Position numbers and translations under genes: made by a program. Under the pieces are notes generated by a model. It was given only the letters and a program-made list of their open reading frames with translations, had not been told where the DNA came from and searched no databases. From Arthrobacter_N sp051262515 (GTDB taxonomy: Bacteria > Actinomycetota > Actinomycetes > Actinomycetales > Micrococcaceae): a stretch of 64,000 nt of DNA. The stretch covers positions 310,001 to 374,000 of the forward strand of contig NZ_JBIMER010000001.1 of the NCBI RefSeq assembly GCF_051262515.1, written 5' to 3'. This document shows, one piece after another, positions 35,014 to 43,581 of this stretch; within the stretch, counting starts at the first letter, position 1, and each line of letters opens with the position of its first letter.

Positions 35014-35070
35014 AGCGGCCCCCACGCTACGGAGATCCAGAAGGATCCCCATAGCGTGGGGGCCGCTTTT
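35014..35070. terminator. Bidirectional terminator with 16-bp stem
   Basis: AGCGGCCCCCACGCTA (35014-35029) pairs perfectly with TAGCGTGGGGGCCGCT (35052-35067), followed by TTTT. The 22-nt loop holds a further GGAGATCC/GGATCCC pairing. It separates the + SDR gene from the - VanW-domain gene. Confidence 0.88.
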
Positions 35071-35077
35071 GCCGTGC

Positions 35078-36772
35078 CTACGGCTTAGCGCCGCAGACCA
35101 CCTTGTTCCACGGCCGGTAGGTCCACTTCAGGGTCTCCTTCGGGAGACTCGCCGCCGCCGAGGTGCGTTCGCGCGTGACGGTGACGGTGAAGCCCTTCTG
35201 TCCACCGGATTCCTCGGCGCAGTCCTCGGCTTCGTTGTAAACCGTCGTCGGGTTCTTCAGGTCGTAGTGCTCCGACGTCGTGGTCTTGACGTCCCACTTC
35301 TTGGTGCCCCAGAGGCGGGTGTGGACACGGTCGTCGACCCAGGCTTGGATCATCACGGCGTGGTCCGTGTTATTGCGCCATTTCATGTCGATGACGCCCT
35401 CCCAGATGGTCGCCTCCCGGCCCGCCGGGTAGCGGTCGAACCAACGGCTGTGCGGCTGGTGTTCGACGTCGTCCATCCCGGCGAGGAAGCCGGCGTTGAA
35501 AGTCTGGGTGGAGATCTGGGAAAGGCCGCCGCCGACCGCCTCCGAGGAGAACCCGTCCACGACCACGCCGGAGTTGAAGTAGCCGTTGGCCGTGGTGATG
35601 GGACCCAGCGTCTCGGAGAGCGAGAACGTCTCTCCGGGCAGGACCAGCACCCCGTTGACCCGTGCGGACCCCACACGCAGGTTCTTCGTGCGCACGGAGT
35701 CGTACTTCGGATACGGCGACGTGAAGTGGACAAGGCTGTCCTTGACGCCCAGTGCCTTTGCCTCGGCGGTGGTGAGTTCAGGTTGGGTGACGCTGAGTTC
35801 CAAGCTCGCGGTGCGGCTGGCGGTCGAGGCGGCCGTCAGGATCTTGGCGGCGAGGTCGGACGTGTCGACCCCCCGCCCCGGAACCGCAGGCACCACCGCA
35901 GGCCGTCCCCCGGACAAGACGATGCGCGCGTCCTTCGCCGTGGATCTCATGTCCGGATTCGCCTTGAGCAGGGCGTCGCCGAGCTCGGCGTTGTCCAGTT
36001 TCATGGTGACAGTGCCATCGGCGGCCGTGAAGGACGCGGCGGCCGCCAGGTCCGCCGGCGCCAACGCCGCACGTAGGTTGCCGGCCCTGATGGTGACGGG
36101 GCCGGCAACGAGCGGCCGTGCCTGGTCCTTCAGGACCGCCGCGTATGCCTCCGCAGGGATCGCCGGCTCCGTGGTTTCGGCCGTTAGGGCGATGGGGTTG
36201 CTGGCATCGAACCAGGCGGCGGACACCGCATCCGCGGCACCATCGGTATCGACGGTCGACCCGGGTTCGGGCTCCGTGACCTCTGGCTTGGCGCCCTTGA
36301 AGGCGATCTCTCCCTCGATCGGGTCGCTGTCGAGTCTCGTCGCGGCCGACTGGACCGCGGTTCGCAGCGCGGATTCGTCGACGGTCAGGACCGGGGCCAG
36401 CGGTCCGCCGCCGGTGACGCGGTGCCATAGCACCTCGGGATCCAAGCTGAAACCGGTCTGTTCCGCGAGGGTCGCGGGGATGTCGAGGACCAAGCCTGCC
36501 GACTGCGGGTCGATCGTGGCCGAACGCCCACCGGCCGTGACGGCGATGTCCCGCTCCGCGATCGGGACGAGTTCCTCCCGCAGCGCTTGGGCGGCGCGAT
36601 CGGCGTCCAGACCGCCGATGTCCACGCCGTGGACGCTGGTGCCCGCGGGAACCTGGCCACCCAAAAACCACGCGCCGCCGGCGTACGCGGCGGCGAGAAG
36701 CACGACGGCGGAGCCGCCCACGATCCATCCCGTGCCGCGACCGCCGCGCTTCGTTCCCCGCGCCTTCACCAC
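35078..36772 (-). CDS. VanW family protein with peptidoglycan-binding-like repeats
   Basis: A 564-residue membrane-anchored protein. A short basic tail is followed by one membrane segment (about residues 15-36), then an extracellular part with two or more PG_binding_4-type repeats (about 50-290), and a C-terminal VanW domain (about 350-500) recognised by LVHFTSPYPKY, VLVLPGETFSLSETLGP and GGGLSQISTQTFNAGF. VanW-domain proteins are often near cell-envelope genes, but their activity is unknown. The start is the first of two adjacent GTG codons (36772); the ribosome site is weak. The 131-bp gap to serB holds no gene that I can see. Confidence 0.85.
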   Translation of the reverse strand: MVKARGTKRGGRGTGWIVGGSAVVLLAAAYAGGAWFLGGQVPAGTSVHGVDIGGLDADRAAQALREELVPIAERDIAVTAGGRSATIDPQSAGLVLDIPATLAEQTGFSLDPEVLWHRVTGGGPLAPVLTVDESALRTAVQSAATRLDSDPIEGEIAFKGAKPEVTEPEPGSTVDTDGAADAVSAAWFDASNPIALTAETTEPAIPAEAYAAVLKDQARPLVAGPVTIRAGNLRAALAPADLAAAASFTAADGTVTMKLDNAELGDALLKANPDMRSTAKDARIVLSGGRPAVVPAVPGRGVDTSDLAAKILTAASTASRTASLELSVTQPELTTAEAKALGVKDSLVHFTSPYPKYDSVRTKNLRVGSARVNGVLVLPGETFSLSETLGPITTANGYFNSGVVVDGFSSEAVGGGLSQISTQTFNAGFLAGMDDVEHQPHSRWFDRYPAGREATIWEGVIDMKWRNNTDHAVMIQAWVDDRVHTRLWGTKKWDVKTTTSEHYDLKNPTTVYNEAEDCAEESGGQKGFTVTVTRERTSAAASLPKETLKWTYRPWNKVVCGAKP

Positions 36773-36903
36773 TGTGTCATTCCGTTCCGTCCACGCCAGT
36801 GCCCTGCCAGGCACAAGCCACGGCATCAAGAATAGCCCGCCCGGCGCGCCGGAAAGCGGCGGCGAACCCCGTGCCGGCGCGGCCGTTGCGGGATCGTTGC
36901 GAA

Positions 36904-37815
36904 TCAGATCCCGACGAGGTGCCGGACGACGTCCAGGCGGGGGAAGTCGATGGCGGCGCCGGCGCTGTCCCGCAATGCGGGTTTGGCGTTGTAGGCGACG
37001 CCAAGCCCGGCCGCCAGGACCATGTCCAGGTCGTTGGCGCCGTCGCCCACGGCGATGGTGTGCTCCAGGGGAATCCCCAGTGCGGCGGACCACTCGCGGA
37101 GCCGGGCCTCCTTCGCCGCGCGATCCACGACTTCCCCGCGGACCGTGCCCGTCAGGCGCCCGTCTTGGACCCCGAGGTCGTTCGCGGTGGCGAAATCGAG
37201 GCCCAGGTCCTCGGCGATCGGAGCCAGGACCTGAATGAAGCCGCCGGATACGACCCCCACGGCGTGGCCGGCCGCGTGGAACGCATCCACGAGTTCGCGC
37301 GCGCCGGGGGAGAGCACGACGGCGGCGCGGACGGCGTCGATCACACCGGCGTCGAGCCCCTTGAGGGTTGCGACGCGGGCGTGCAGGCTCTGCGCGAAGT
37401 CGAGTTCCCCGCGCATGGCCGCCTCCGTCACGGCCGCAACCTCGGCCTCCCGCCCGGCGTGCGCCGCGAGCAGTTCGATGACCTCCTGCTGGATGAGGGT
37501 CGAGTCCACATCCATGACCAGCAGGAGTTTGGGCGCGCCGGACAGGGCGGCGGGAACCACGGCCACACCCGCGCCAATAGGGAAGGTCGGGGCCGCGGCG
37601 GAGACGGAGGCCCGCAGGGCCGTGACGTCGGCCCCGTCGACGCCGAGGCGGGCGCCACTGGAGCCGGCGTCAGAGAACGGTTCGTGGCTGGAGATCGTGA
37701 ATCCGGCGCGTGCGATGGCCTCCGCGAGGCCGGCGGGTTCCACGCCGTCGGGGCCGGAGTGGGCCGCCTGGGTTTCCCGGGGGGCGTAGTGGACGACGAA
37801 CGCTGATCTGTGCAT
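36904..37815 (-). CDS. serB: Phosphoserine phosphatase SerB
   Basis: A 303-residue HAD-superfamily enzyme that releases serine from phosphoserine, the last step of serine synthesis. The nucleophile motif is MDVDSTLI with Asp102 and Asp104; motif II is VVSGGF and motif III/IV is VGDGANDLDM. The C-terminal half matches SerB closely (LGVAYNAKPALRD). The N-terminal 95 residues take the place of the ACT-like domain and are poorly conserved. The gene is divergent from the ABC ATPase; the 113-bp gap contains that gene's promoter. Confidence 0.93.
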   Translation of the reverse strand: MHRSAFVVHYAPRETQAAHSGPDGVEPAGLAEAIARAGFTISSHEPFSDAGSSGARLGVDGADVTALRASVSAAAPTFPIGAGVAVVPAALSGAPKLLLVMDVDSTLIQQEVIELLAAHAGREAEVAAVTEAAMRGELDFAQSLHARVATLKGLDAGVIDAVRAAVVLSPGARELVDAFHAAGHAVGVVSGGFIQVLAPIAEDLGLDFATANDLGVQDGRLTGTVRGEVVDRAAKEARLREWSAALGIPLEHTIAVGDGANDLDMVLAAGLGVAYNAKPALRDSAGAAIDFPRLDVVRHLVGI

Positions 37816-37928
37816 GTGGAGATTCTCCCGCCTGCCGGGACGGCTACGCGAATCGTGACGGCCGAAACCAGCGCCCCTCCGGCCCGGCGTTTGGTTGTTT
37901 CGGCGGCCACTGGCTTAGTGTTTTCCCC

Positions 37929-38720
37929 ATGAGTGAAGTGCTGGGTTTCGCCGGCGTCAACGTGGTCCGTGGGCGCAAGAGGCTGTTGAAGGACGTCGAC
38001 TGGCAGGTCAGGGACGGCGAACGCTGGGTGGTCCTCGGTCCAAACGGCGCCGGCAAGACCACGCTGATGCAAATCGCGGCGACGCGGATGCACCCGACGT
38101 CCGGGCTGGCCGGGATCCTGGGGGAGGTCCTCGGGGCGGTGGATGTCTTCGAACTCCGCCCGCGGATCGGGCTGTCCTCCGCGGCCCTGGCCAACCACAT
38201 CCCCGAGCACGAAACGGTGCTCAACGTCGTCGTCACCGCCTCCTATGGCACCACCGGCCGATGGCGCGAGGAATACGAGCAGGTCGACGAGCGCCGCGCT
38301 TTCTCCCTCCTCCACGACTGGGGGATGTCCACCATGATCAACCGGCCGTTCGCGTCCCTAAGCGAAGGCGAGCGCAAGCGTGTCCAGATCGCCCGCGCCC
38401 TGATGACGGATCCGGAACTCCTGATTTTGGACGAGCCCGGAGCCGGTCTCGACCTCGCCGGGCGCGAGGACCTCGTCGCGCGCCTCGGTGAACTCGCGGC
38501 GGATGGCGACGCGCCCGCCATCGTCCTGGTGACGCACCACTTGGAGGAGGTGCCCCCGGGGTTCACGCACGCGCTGCTGCTGCGCGAGGGAGCCGTGGTC
38601 GCGGCAGGCCCGATCGACGAGACCCTCACCGAGGAAAACCTCGGCGCCGCCTTCGACGTGCCGCTGAAGGTGGCCTCCGAGGGTGGACGCTACAGCGCCG
38701 TCGCGCGCCCCCGCGGCTGA
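37929..38720 (+). CDS. ABC transporter ATP-binding protein, YlmA-like
   Basis: A 263-residue ABC ATPase without a permease gene beside it. Walker A GPNGAGKTT is near residues 37-45; the signature is LSEGERKR, with Glu in place of the second Gly, as in ModF/YlmA-type proteins; Walker B is LLILDEPGAGLD and the switch histidine is in VTHHLEEV. No substrate can be assigned. TAGTGT (37916-37921) lies 7 nt before the ATG with no Shine-Dalgarno sequence, consistent with a leaderless transcript. The TauE-like gene follows 12 bp later. Confidence 0.86.
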   Translation: MSEVLGFAGVNVVRGRKRLLKDVDWQVRDGERWVVLGPNGAGKTTLMQIAATRMHPTSGLAGILGEVLGAVDVFELRPRIGLSSAALANHIPEHETVLNVVVTASYGTTGRWREEYEQVDERRAFSLLHDWGMSTMINRPFASLSEGERKRVQIARALMTDPELLILDEPGAGLDLAGREDLVARLGELAADGDAPAIVLVTHHLEEVPPGFTHALLLREGAVVAAGPIDETLTEENLGAAFDVPLKVASEGGRYSAVARPRG

Positions 38721-38732
38721 CGCGTAGCAGCC

Positions 38733-39530
38733 GTGGAGTTCTGGCGCGAGGCGCTCATTCTCATGGCCGGCCTGTGGGCCGGAACAATCAACACCATTGT
38801 GGGATCCGGATCCCTGGTGACCTTCCCGGTGCTCGTGGCGCTGGGCTACGCGCCGGTGAATGCGATCATTTCCAACGCCATGGGTCTCGTGGCCGGAGGG
38901 TTCTCCGGGGCCTGGGGCTACCGCCGCGAGGCGGCAAGCGTTCCGCGCACGCTGCTCAAGCTCCTGCCGGTCTCGCTGGTGGGCGGCCTGGCGGGCGCGT
39001 TCCTCCTGCTCCATCTGCCGGAAGAGGTCTTCGGCTACGTGGCGCCGGCCCTCATTCTGGTGGCGGTGTTGCTGGTGGTGTTCCAGCCCAAGCTGTCGCT
39101 GTGGGCCAAGCGCCGGCAGGCGCTGGAGCACGTGGACCCGCACGACGCCGACGCGCAGCGACTGCCACCGGTGCTGTTCGTGCTGGTGTTCTTGATTGGC
39201 ATCTACGGGGGCTATTTCACGGCGGCCCAGGGAGTCCTGCTGATGGGTGTGCTCGGCGTCTTCTTCCACGGCTCCCTGCAGCAGTCCAATGCCATCAAGG
39301 TCGTCTTGTCCCTGGCCGTTAACCTGATTGCCGCGTGCTCCTACCTGCTCTTCGCGTTCGGCCGGATCGACTGGCTGGTGGTTCTGCTGATCGCCGTCGG
39401 TTCCATGGTCGGCGGCCTGCTTGGGGCACGGATCGGACGCCGGCTGTCGCCGGTCTGGCTGCGCGGCGTGATCGTGGTCCTCGGCCTCGTCGCGCTGGCC
39501 ACCATGATCGGGAAGCTGGTCAACGGCTGA
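38733..39530 (+). CDS. Sulfite exporter TauE/SafE family membrane protein
   Basis: A 265-residue polytopic protein with about seven to eight hydrophobic segments. The family repeat is visible twice: GTINTIVGSGSLVTFPVL near residues 17-34, and GIYGGYFTAAQGVLLMGVLG near 156-175. Members move organosulfur anions or other organic anions; the substrate here is unknown. The start is a GTG. The stop overlaps the ATG of the methyltransferase by one base (TGATG), so both are translated from one message with the upstream ABC gene. Confidence 0.88.
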   Translation: MEFWREALILMAGLWAGTINTIVGSGSLVTFPVLVALGYAPVNAIISNAMGLVAGGFSGAWGYRREAASVPRTLLKLLPVSLVGGLAGAFLLLHLPEEVFGYVAPALILVAVLLVVFQPKLSLWAKRRQALEHVDPHDADAQRLPPVLFVLVFLIGIYGGYFTAAQGVLLMGVLGVFFHGSLQQSNAIKVVLSLAVNLIAACSYLLFAFGRIDWLVVLLIAVGSMVGGLLGARIGRRLSPVWLRGVIVVLGLVALATMIGKLVNG

Positions 39531-40336
39531 TGCCGATCGTCGAGCTGGAGTCCTCCGAGGATCCCCGGGTGGCCGACTACGTGCGACTGAGCGACGCGGC
39601 GCTGCGCCAGCGGACGGACCCGCAGCGCGGGCTGTACATTGCGGAGAGCTCCAAGGTACTCAGGCGGGCGCTGGCCGCCGGTCACGTCCCCCGGTCCTTT
39701 TTCCTGGCGCCGAAATGGGTCGAGGGCCTCTCCGACATCCTCGACGCGCATCCGGAGGTGCCCGCCTTCGTTGGCGCCCCCGGCGTCCTCGAGGAGATCA
39801 CCGGCTTCCACCTGCACCGCGGCGCGTTGGCGGCCATGAACCGTCCCGCCCCGCTAGGCGTCGCGGACCTCCTGCGCGGTGCCCGCCGGGTGGCCGTGTT
39901 GGAGGACATCGTTGACCACACGAACCTGGGGGCCATCTTCAGGTCGGCGGCCGCCCTGGGGATCGATGCGGTGCTCATCACCCCGCTGTGCGCTGATCCG
40001 CTCTACCGGCGGTCCATCCGCGTGAGCATGGGAGCCGTCTTCCAGGTTCCGTGGGCCAGGCTCGAGTCGTGGCCCGGCGGCCTCGAACTTCTCGCGGACG
40101 CAGGGTTCACGATCGCGGCGCTGGAACTCGCGGAAGACGCCTCGACCATCGACGCCGTCGCCGATGAGGATATCGACAGGCTGGCCCTCGTTCTGGGCAC
40201 CGAGGGGGCCGGCGTCTCCGGGGCCGTTCTGGGTTCGGCGGCGCGCACCGTCATGATTCCCATGCGCCCCGGAGTCGACTCCCTGAACGTGGCCGCGGCC
40301 TCCGCCGTCGCGTTCTGGGAATTGCGCGCCCGGTAG
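39530..40336 (+). CDS. TrmH/SpoU-family RNA 2'-O-methyltransferase
   Basis: A 268-residue SPOUT methyltransferase. An N-terminal RNA-binding substrate domain (about residues 1-95, including GLYIAESSKVL) precedes the knotted catalytic domain with the three SpoU motifs: DHTNLGAIFRSA near residue 125, LVLGTEGAGVS near 222 and IPMRPGVDSLNVAAA near 244-258. It probably methylates a ribose in 23S rRNA or tRNA using S-adenosylmethionine; the exact nucleotide is unknown. The start is ATG 39530, overlapping the previous stop by one base. Confidence 0.9.
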   Translation: MPIVELESSEDPRVADYVRLSDAALRQRTDPQRGLYIAESSKVLRRALAAGHVPRSFFLAPKWVEGLSDILDAHPEVPAFVGAPGVLEEITGFHLHRGALAAMNRPAPLGVADLLRGARRVAVLEDIVDHTNLGAIFRSAAALGIDAVLITPLCADPLYRRSIRVSMGAVFQVPWARLESWPGGLELLADAGFTIAALELAEDASTIDAVADEDIDRLALVLGTEGAGVSGAVLGSAARTVMIPMRPGVDSLNVAAASAVAFWELRAR

Positions 40337-40357
40337 GGCGGTGGCCGCTGCGGCGAC

Positions 40358-40387
40358 TTGGGACGCGGCAGTTCCGTGGGCTATAGT
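40358..40387 (+). promoter_or_regulatory. Promoter of rpmE2
   Basis: TTGGGA (40358-40363) and TATAGT (40382-40387) are 18 bp apart. Transcription would start near 40394 and leave a leader of about 77 nt. I looked for an AT-rich Zur-type palindrome around it and saw none. Confidence 0.65.
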
Positions 40388-40470
40388 GGAAAGTCGCTTC
40401 CGTGTCGAACGGAGCGTCTTATTCCGAATGGCGGCTGGCAAAATCCAGTGGCTCGAACAAAGGTTTACGC

Positions 40471-40728
40471 ATGAAGGCTGATACACACCCGAAGTACGCG
40501 CCGATCGTGTTCCACGATCTGGCTTCCGGCGAGAAGTACCTGACCCGTTCCACGGCGACGTCCCAGAAGACGATCGAGTGGGAGGACGGCAACACCTACC
40601 CGGTCATCGACGTCGAGATCTCCGCCGCCTCGCACCCGTTCTACACGGGCAAGCAGCGCATCATGGACTCCGCCGGCCGCGTCGAGCGCTTCAACGCACG
40701 CTTCAAGAACTTCGGCGGCAAGAAGTAG
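40471..40728 (+). CDS. rpmE2: Ribosomal protein bL31, type B (zinc-independent)
   Basis: An 85-residue bL31 of the large ribosomal subunit. It begins MKADTHPKYAPIVFHD and contains STATSQKTIEWEDG and HPFYTGKQRIMDSAGRVERF, the type B pattern. It has no cysteine at all, so it lacks the zinc ribbon of type A. Type B copies often take over under zinc shortage and are then Zur-controlled; here the gene has an ordinary promoter and terminator of its own, so it may be the main bL31. AAAGG precedes the ATG. Confidence 0.95.
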   Translation: MKADTHPKYAPIVFHDLASGEKYLTRSTATSQKTIEWEDGNTYPVIDVEISAASHPFYTGKQRIMDSAGRVERFNARFKNFGGKK

Positions 40729-40745
40729 TCTTCAGGCACATGCCA

Positions 40746-40776
40746 CAAAGGGACCCCTTCGGGGGTCCCTTTGTTG
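40746..40776 (+). terminator. Intrinsic terminator of rpmE2
   Basis: CAAAGGGACCCC (40746-40757) and GGGGTCCCTTTG (40762-40773) form a perfect 12-bp stem with a TTCG tetraloop, followed by TTGTTG. About 85 bases of apparently non-coding sequence separate it from the end of pepN. Confidence 0.9.
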
Positions 40777-40860
40777 TTGGGGCGGATGTTGGCCCCAGGG
40801 GAGGGATTCCCCCGTGCCGCCCGCTTGGACGCGCGCCGACGGTCGGTGGCGGCCGCCGGA

Positions 40861-43515
40861 CTAGTCCGCGGTAGCCGTCACCGACACCGCCTGGGCGCGC
40901 AGGGAGCGCGCCAGGTGGTCGCGCTGTTCCACCACGATGCGGCGCAGGGCCCGCGGGGCTCCGGGATGGTCTCCCAGCCACTCGTCCGCCTCCAGCACCA
41001 CGGGGTGCATCGCCGGGTCTCCGCCGAGGTGGTCCTGATGGGACGGGAAGAGGCCCTGGACCACGCGCGTTGCCTGGCCGATGCTCATGGAGGACCAGAT
41101 GCCGTCCAGGGCCGGCCAATACCCGGCGTAGTATCCGTCGAGCAGTTCGTGCCCGCCGATGCGGAACCCTTGGACGGTAGCGGTCAGCGCGTCGTTGGAC
41201 AGGGCGAACCCGTCGGCACCCACTCCGCTCAGCGCGGTGTTCCAGGCCTCTCGCTTCACGGAGGCAACGGGCCGGGCCGCGCGGGCCAGGGCATGGCCGA
41301 CGGACGCGACGGCCGTGGGCGCCTGCGTCAATTCGCCGTCGAGGGTGGCCGCGTCCACGAACCCGCGGGCCGCGCCGGCCTGCAGCAGGGCCCAGCGCAG
41401 TTCCTCGTCGACTGCCAGTCCGTGAACCGTGCGCGACCCGTCAAGCAGGCCGGCCACCAGGGAATCCGCGCCTCCGTCGCGGGCCAGCGCGGCCAGGCAC
41501 CGCGCGAAGGCGACCTGCGCGTCCGAGCCCGGTTCCGCCGCCACGACCAGCTCCTGGATGCGCGCGACCGTGAGCGCGTGTTCCCGGCCGCGCAGGCTGG
41601 GGGCGCAGTAGTCGAGCACCGCCGCGCGCATTTGGTCCAGCAGCAGTTGCAGGACACCCGCCTCACGCACCGAATGAGCCATTCTCCGGACGGCGTCCAG
41701 GAACCGGGGTGCGGGCAGGACGCCGTCGCGGACCATGTTCCACAGGGAAGCCCATGCCGTCGCGCGCGCGAGCGGCTCGTCGAGGGTGTCCAGGTGGCCG
41801 AGGAGGGTGGCGAGTGAGACGTCGTCGAAGCGAACCTTGGCGTAGGTGAGGTCCGCGTCGTTGGGAAGGACCAGCGCCGGGCGGCGGCCGCCCACCAGCT
41901 GCTGCAGCTCCGTGCGGGCGCCGGCGACCTCCACGTTGAAGGACTCCGTCCGGAGGAGCGCGCCCCCTCGCAGGTCGAAAACCCCGAGCCGCATCACGTG
42001 GGGCCGCATCGTCTGACGTCCGGTGGCCGGGTCCTCGGACGCCTGGGTCAGAAATGCGGACGTGACCGTCCCGGCGTCGTCCTGAACCAGCTCGACGGCG
42101 AGTTCGGGCACTCCCGCGCTCTCCAGCCAGGCCGCGGACCAGGCCCGCATGTCATGGCCGGACGCGGCTTCCAACTCGTCGAGGAAGTCGGCCAGGGTCG
42201 TGTTCCCGAAGGCGTGCCGGCGGAAGTAGGAGCGCACCGCCGCGGTGAAATCCGCGCGGCCCACGTAGGCCACCAGTTGCTTGAGCACGGAGGCGCCCTT
42301 GGCGTACGTGATGCCGTCGAAGTTCTGCCTCGCGGCCTCGAGGTCGGGGATGTCCGCGACGATCGGGTGCGTGGTGGGAAGCTGGTCCTGCACGTACGCC
42401 CAGGCCTTCCGACGGTTCGCGAAGGTCACCCATGCGGTCTCGTGGGCCGTTGCCTCGTCCACGGCGAGGGTGCCCATGTAGTCCGCGAAGGATTCCTTCA
42501 GCCACAGGTCGTCCCACCAGCGCATGGTGACGAGGTCGCCGAACCACATGTGGGCCATCTCGTGCATCAGCGTGTTGGCGCGCGCCTCGAACTGGGCTTC
42601 CGTGGCGCGGGAGGTGAAGACGTAGGACTCGGTGAACGTGACCAGTCCGGGGTTTTCCATGGCGCCCAGGTTGTACTCCGGCACAAAGGCCTGGTCGTAT
42701 TTGCCCCAGGGATACGGGTAGTCGAACATCTCGTGGAAGAAGTCCAACCCGCGTTTGGTGGTGCCGAAGAGGGCGTCGGCATCGAAGTGCGGCGCGAGGG
42801 AGGCCCGGCAGGCCAACCCGAGGGGGACCTCCACCACCGTTCCGTCGGAGGTGCGCCCGGTCCAGTGGTCGGAGACGTAATGGTAGGGGCCGGCCATAAG
42901 CGCCGTGATGTAGGTGGACATGCGTGCCGTCGGAACGAATCGCCACGTCGCCGTGCCGTCGCCGTGGTCGTCCCTCCGCGCCACCCGCGAGTTGGACGCC
43001 ACGTGCCATGCGGCCGGCGCGGTCACCGAGAACGTGAACTCCGCCTTGAGGTCGGGCTGTTCGAAGTTCGCGAAGACCCGGCGCGCGTCCGCCGGCTCGT
43101 ACTGCGTGTAGAGGTATGTCTCCCCGTCGGCCGGGTCGACGTAGCGGTGCATGCCCTCGCCGCTGGTGCTGTAGAGCGCCGTGCCGAGGACGACGGCGGT
43201 GTTCTCGGCCGCCAGCGAGTCGAGGAGCACGCGGGAACCGACGACGGCGTCGGTCGGGGCCAGCTCGCGTCCGTTCAGGACCACGCTTTCGACGCCGTCG
43301 TGGATGAAGTCAAGGAATGTGGAGGCGCCGGGCTCCGCAGTGAAACGCACCGTCGTCTGGGAACGGTAGCCGGAGACGGAGGGGTCGCGGGCGTCGGCGA
43401 GGTTCAGTTCGACGTCGTAGGCCAGCACGGAGACGATGCGCGCGCGCGTGGCGGCCTCCTCGCGTCCGAGGTTTTGGTTGCTGGTTTGAACATGTCCCCC
43501 AAGTTCGTCTTCCAC
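40861..43515 (-). CDS. pepN: Aminopeptidase N (M1 family)
   Basis: An 884-residue zinc aminopeptidase that removes N-terminal residues from peptides in the cytoplasm. The exopeptidase motif GAMENPGLV lies near residue 285. Zinc ligands are His318 and His322 in HEMAHMWFGD and Glu341 in KESFAD, the HExxH-18-E pattern, with Glu319 as catalytic base. The C-terminal half is the ERAP1-like helical domain of actinobacterial PepN. The start is a GTG at 43515 and is not well supported: no ribosome site is seen and the first recognised family residues come about 13 codons later with no other start codon between. The gene is monocistronic. Confidence 0.93.
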   Translation of the reverse strand: MEDELGGHVQTSNQNLGREEAATRARIVSVLAYDVELNLADARDPSVSGYRSQTTVRFTAEPGASTFLDFIHDGVESVVLNGRELAPTDAVVGSRVLLDSLAAENTAVVLGTALYSTSGEGMHRYVDPADGETYLYTQYEPADARRVFANFEQPDLKAEFTFSVTAPAAWHVASNSRVARRDDHGDGTATWRFVPTARMSTYITALMAGPYHYVSDHWTGRTSDGTVVEVPLGLACRASLAPHFDADALFGTTKRGLDFFHEMFDYPYPWGKYDQAFVPEYNLGAMENPGLVTFTESYVFTSRATEAQFEARANTLMHEMAHMWFGDLVTMRWWDDLWLKESFADYMGTLAVDEATAHETAWVTFANRRKAWAYVQDQLPTTHPIVADIPDLEAARQNFDGITYAKGASVLKQLVAYVGRADFTAAVRSYFRRHAFGNTTLADFLDELEAASGHDMRAWSAAWLESAGVPELAVELVQDDAGTVTSAFLTQASEDPATGRQTMRPHVMRLGVFDLRGGALLRTESFNVEVAGARTELQQLVGGRRPALVLPNDADLTYAKVRFDDVSLATLLGHLDTLDEPLARATAWASLWNMVRDGVLPAPRFLDAVRRMAHSVREAGVLQLLLDQMRAAVLDYCAPSLRGREHALTVARIQELVVAAEPGSDAQVAFARCLAALARDGGADSLVAGLLDGSRTVHGLAVDEELRWALLQAGAARGFVDAATLDGELTQAPTAVASVGHALARAARPVASVKREAWNTALSGVGADGFALSNDALTATVQGFRIGGHELLDGYYAGYWPALDGIWSSMSIGQATRVVQGLFPSHQDHLGGDPAMHPVVLEADEWLGDHPGAPRALRRIVVEQRDHLARSLRAQAVSVTATAD

Positions 43516-43581
43516 CCGCCCATTAAAGCATGAAATGAGTGTTTTAGATCACAGTTGGGGGAATCCGGTACGGGGGCCGCC

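Noticed and set aside
40358..40470. Zur box before rpmE2
   Set aside because: No AT-rich palindrome resembling the Zur consensus was found.
41998..43533. A 511-codon open frame on the + strand
   Set aside because: It is antisense to pepN, with no family motif and the skewed Gly/Arg/Val composition of shadow frames.
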